Source: Planctomycetales bacterium | GTDB lineage: Bacteria > Planctomycetota > Planctomycetia > Isosphaerales > Isosphaeraceae | Assembly: GCA_027449865.1 (NCBI GenBank) | Contig: DAIDKV010000206.1 | Location: 62,001 to 126,000 of the forward strand | Direction: 5' to 3' | DNA: 64,000 bases | Shown: in pieces, positions 62,048-64,000 of the stretch | Layout: each line of letters starts with the position of its first letter | Numbering within the stretch: position 1 is the first letter of the stretch | The notes under the pieces: generated by a model | Database searches by the model: none | What the model was told of the DNA's origin: nothing | What the model saw: the letters and a program-made list of their open reading frames with translations, nothing else | Program-made: the position numbers and the translations under genes

Positions 62048-64000
62048 ATGGTGAAGCGTTGGCACTGGCCGATGGTGATGGGGGTGGTCGCGGTACTGGG
62101 CTGGGGTGTGTGGCTGGGCGTTCGGGCGTGGACGCTCCGGGTTGAACTCCGGCGGGCCGAGGCCGAGGTGAGTGCGGGTCGGTTCGTCGCCGCGCGCGAG
62201 CGGCTCATCGCGCTCGAGCAATCGCGGCCCGGCGCGCGGGGCGGAGCGGCCGATTACTGGCTGGGAATCTGCGAGGCCGCCCTCGATCGCGACTCCGAGG
62301 CGCTGACCGCGTTCGGCCGATTGCCGAAAAACCACGTTTTTGCCTCGGCTGGCGCATTTTTGGAGGCTCGGGCGAACGTCAACCAGGGTCGAATTCGTGC
62401 CGCTGAGTGTCGCCTGGTGCCGATTCTGGCCAACGGCTATCCCGACCCGCATCTGCTCGTCCCGCTGCTAGTGCGTGTCTATCAGATCCAGGGTCGATTC
62501 GCGGATGTTCGCCGCGTCTATCGGCGCTGGCTTGCATCGGCGGAGAAGCCGCTGGAGATCCTTCGGAAGCTGGACAACCTCGACCTGGGCCGGCACGCCT
62601 TCGACGGCCTTCGCGCGGCTCTCGATCGCGATGCGAGGCTGGCTCCCGAAGACGATCGGGTCTGGCTCGGCCTCGCCCGGATGGCGATCGCCGCTGGTCG
62701 GTGGGACGAGGCCGACCGCTGGACCGCGCGGTGCTTGCAGTCCCATGAGGACGGCCCGGCCTGGCATGCCCGGCTTGACTGGGCGATCGCCGCCGACCGT
62801 CCCGATGAGGCCGCGCGGGCGCTGGCGCGCCTCGGGCCAGACGAGATCGAGCCCACCGACCGGCTCGCCGCCATCGCCTGGCTGGCCGGGCGCGGCGGCG
62901 AGCCCCGGGCCGAACGCGCGGCGATCGAGGCGTGGCTGGCCGTCGAGCCGACCGCGACCCGGGCCCTGATCCGCCTCGCCGAGATCCTCCAGCGCGACGG
63001 TGAGCCCGAAGCCGCCGTCCGGTTCCGAGTCCGCAAGGCCGAGGTCGACCGCGCCATCGATCGATACCGAGCGATCCTCTGGAGCGACGACCCGATCGGC
63101 GATCCGCCCGCCTGCCTCAACCTGGCTCGATCGGCCGAGGCGGCCGGCTATCGGTCCGAGGCCCGCGCCCTTTACGCCCGGATTCCAGGCTCGGACGAGG
63201 CAATCGCCCGCCTCGACCAGGCGGAGGCCCGCCTGCGCGCGGTCGCGGCCGGGTTGAAGGTCGCGGCCCCGTCGAGGATCGCGACTCCCTCCGAAAGCTC
63301 GCGCCTCGTCCCGACGTTCACCGACGACGCCACCTCCGCCGGCCTGGTCTTTACCTACGAGAGCGGCTCGTCGCTGATCCGCCAGCTTCCCGAGCAATCG
63401 GGCGGCGGCCTCGCGGTGCTGGACCATGATCGGGATGGCCGGCTCGATCTGTACTGCGTCCAGGGAGGCCCGTTCCCACCGACCGACGACCGGCCGCTCT
63501 CCGGCGACCGACTCTTCCGCAACCGGGGCGACGGCTCCTTTGAGGATGTCACCGCTCGATCGGGGATCGCCGCGATGCCGCGCGGTTACGGCCATGGCGC
63601 GGCCGTCGGCGATATCGACAACGACGGCGACCCCGACCTCTTCATCACCCGATGGCGAGGCTACGCCCTCTATCGGAACGAGGGAGACGGCACCTTCCGC
63701 GAGATCACCACCGACGCCGGCCTGGGCGGTGATCGCGGCTGGCCGACGTCCGCTGCGTTCGCGGATCTTGACAACGACGGTGACCTCGACCTTTACGTCT
63801 GCCATTACGTCGCATGGGACGCCTTGAAGCCGAAGATCTGCCGGGATCCGGCCAGCGGTGCCTACCTGACCTGCAACCCTCGCGAGTCGTCGGCCGAGCC
63901 CGATCACCTCTTCCGCAACGATGGCGGGCGGTTCGTCGATGTGACGAGGGAGGCGGGCATCGACGATCCCGACGGCCGGGGCTACGGCGTCGTCGCCGCC
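62048..64000 (+). CDS. TPR plus VCBS/FG-GAP (CRTAC1/ASPIC-like) protein, 3' end missing
   Basis: An open frame starts at ATG 62048 (MVKRWHWPMVMGVVAVLGWG, a signal anchor) and runs without a stop to the window end: 651 residues visible. Residues about 35-410 are TPR-like helical pairs (VSAGRFVAARERLIALEQSR and others). From about 418 the VCBS/FG-GAP propeller begins: FTDDATSAGLVFTYESGSS, then calcium-binding repeats LAVLDHDRDGRLDLYCV, AAVGDIDNDGDPDLFIT and AAFADLDNDGDLDLYV. This is the common planctomycete CRTAC1-like architecture, extracellular or periplasmic. The ASPIC/UnbV end is outside the window. Confidence 0.85.
   Translation, partial: MVKRWHWPMVMGVVAVLGWGVWLGVRAWTLRVELRRAEAEVSAGRFVAARERLIALEQSRPGARGGAADYWLGICEAALDRDSEALTAFGRLPKNHVFASAGAFLEARANVNQGRIRAAECRLVPILANGYPDPHLLVPLLVRVYQIQGRFADVRRVYRRWLASAEKPLEILRKLDNLDLGRHAFDGLRAALDRDARLAPEDDRVWLGLARMAIAAGRWDEADRWTARCLQSHEDGPAWHARLDWAIAADRPDEAARALARLGPDEIEPTDRLAAIAWLAGRGGEPRAERAAIEAWLAVEPTATRALIRLAEILQRDGEPEAAVRFRVRKAEVDRAIDRYRAILWSDDPIGDPPACLNLARSAEAAGYRSEARALYARIPGSDEAIARLDQAEARLRAVAAGLKVAAPSRIATPSESSRLVPTFTDDATSAGLVFTYESGSSLIRQLPEQSGGGLAVLDHDRDGRLDLYCVQGGPFPPTDDRPLSGDRLFRNRGDGSFEDVTARSGIAAMPRGYGHGAAVGDIDNDGDPDLFITRWRGYALYRNEGDGTFREITTDAGLGGDRGWPTSAAFADLDNDGDLDLYVCHYVAWDALKPKICRDPASGAYLTCNPRESSAEPDHLFRNDGGRFVDVTREAGIDDPDGRGYGVVAA

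Overview
The window is about 64 kb of GC-rich bacterial DNA that looks planctomycetal, most likely from the Isosphaeraceae side of the phylum (inference). The markers are two DUF1559 pseudopilin-like proteins with the [11 protein letters not shown] motif near the C-terminus, TIGR03009-like and DUF1571-like secreted proteins, a PD40 propeller protein, a TPR plus VCBS/ASPIC protein, and loosely packed genes with many single-gene units. No rRNA, complete tRNA or CRISPR array was found.

Layout. 0.5-14 kb holds housekeeping and single genes: a Xer-type recombinase, an AAA+/Fis regulator whose receiver and sigma54-contact parts are degenerate, acetolactate synthase (ilvB), a GNAT enzyme, a Rieske protein, a CrtI-like flavoprotein coupled to a BshB1-like deacetylase, DUF1559 protein 1 and a ferredoxin. 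13.8-20 kb is one minus-strand run: a Septu-like AAA ATPase plus HNH nuclease pair, an SDR directly coupled to it, and a DevBCA-like exporter. 20-25.7 kb has uncharacterised envelope genes. 26-35.6 kb is a type II fatty acid/polyketide-like cluster (dehydratase, ACP, dehydratase, a ketosynthase homologue lacking the catalytic Cys, an intact ketosynthase) followed by an alpha/beta hydrolase, a GH3-family adenylating enzyme and a LolA-like lipoprotein. 35.7-40.4 kb has a lone receiver, a NicO-type metal exporter, secreted MsrB and a helical-repeat protein.

40.5-50.6 kb is the accessory region. It starts with two adjacent toxin-antitoxin modules (ParE-like, MazF-like), then an 80-bp direct repeat with a 57-bp identical core found at both 42.4 and 46.8 kb. 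Between the copies are a transglutaminase-like protein, an orphan Rhs tip with a nuclease-like toxin domain, two possible immunity genes, and a TIR/deoxyribosyltransferase-like effector that looks cut at its N-terminus. Just beyond the right-hand copy comes the most interesting unit: a strong nested hairpin region, a SWIM zinc-finger protein and, overlapping it by 4 nt, a retron-type reverse transcriptase of the myxobacterial kind with both NAxxH and VTG motifs. What look like integrase remnants lie near both ends.

50.6-64 kb returns to planctomycetal envelope genes (HEAT-repeat membrane protein, 16-residue tandem-repeat secreted protein, TIGR03009-like protein, Memo-like protein, DUF1559 protein 2, sulfatase-like membrane protein, TPR/VCBS protein running off the window). 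Its intergenic gaps carry REP-like palindromes, including an inverted pair (REPIN-like) and a 115-bp direct repeat flanking one gene.

A second, window-wide layer is a set of AT-rich heptanucleotide tandem arrays in otherwise GC-rich intergenic DNA at 3.75/3.93, 6.24/6.33, 17.2 and 61.9 kb. Two of them occur as inverted pairs.
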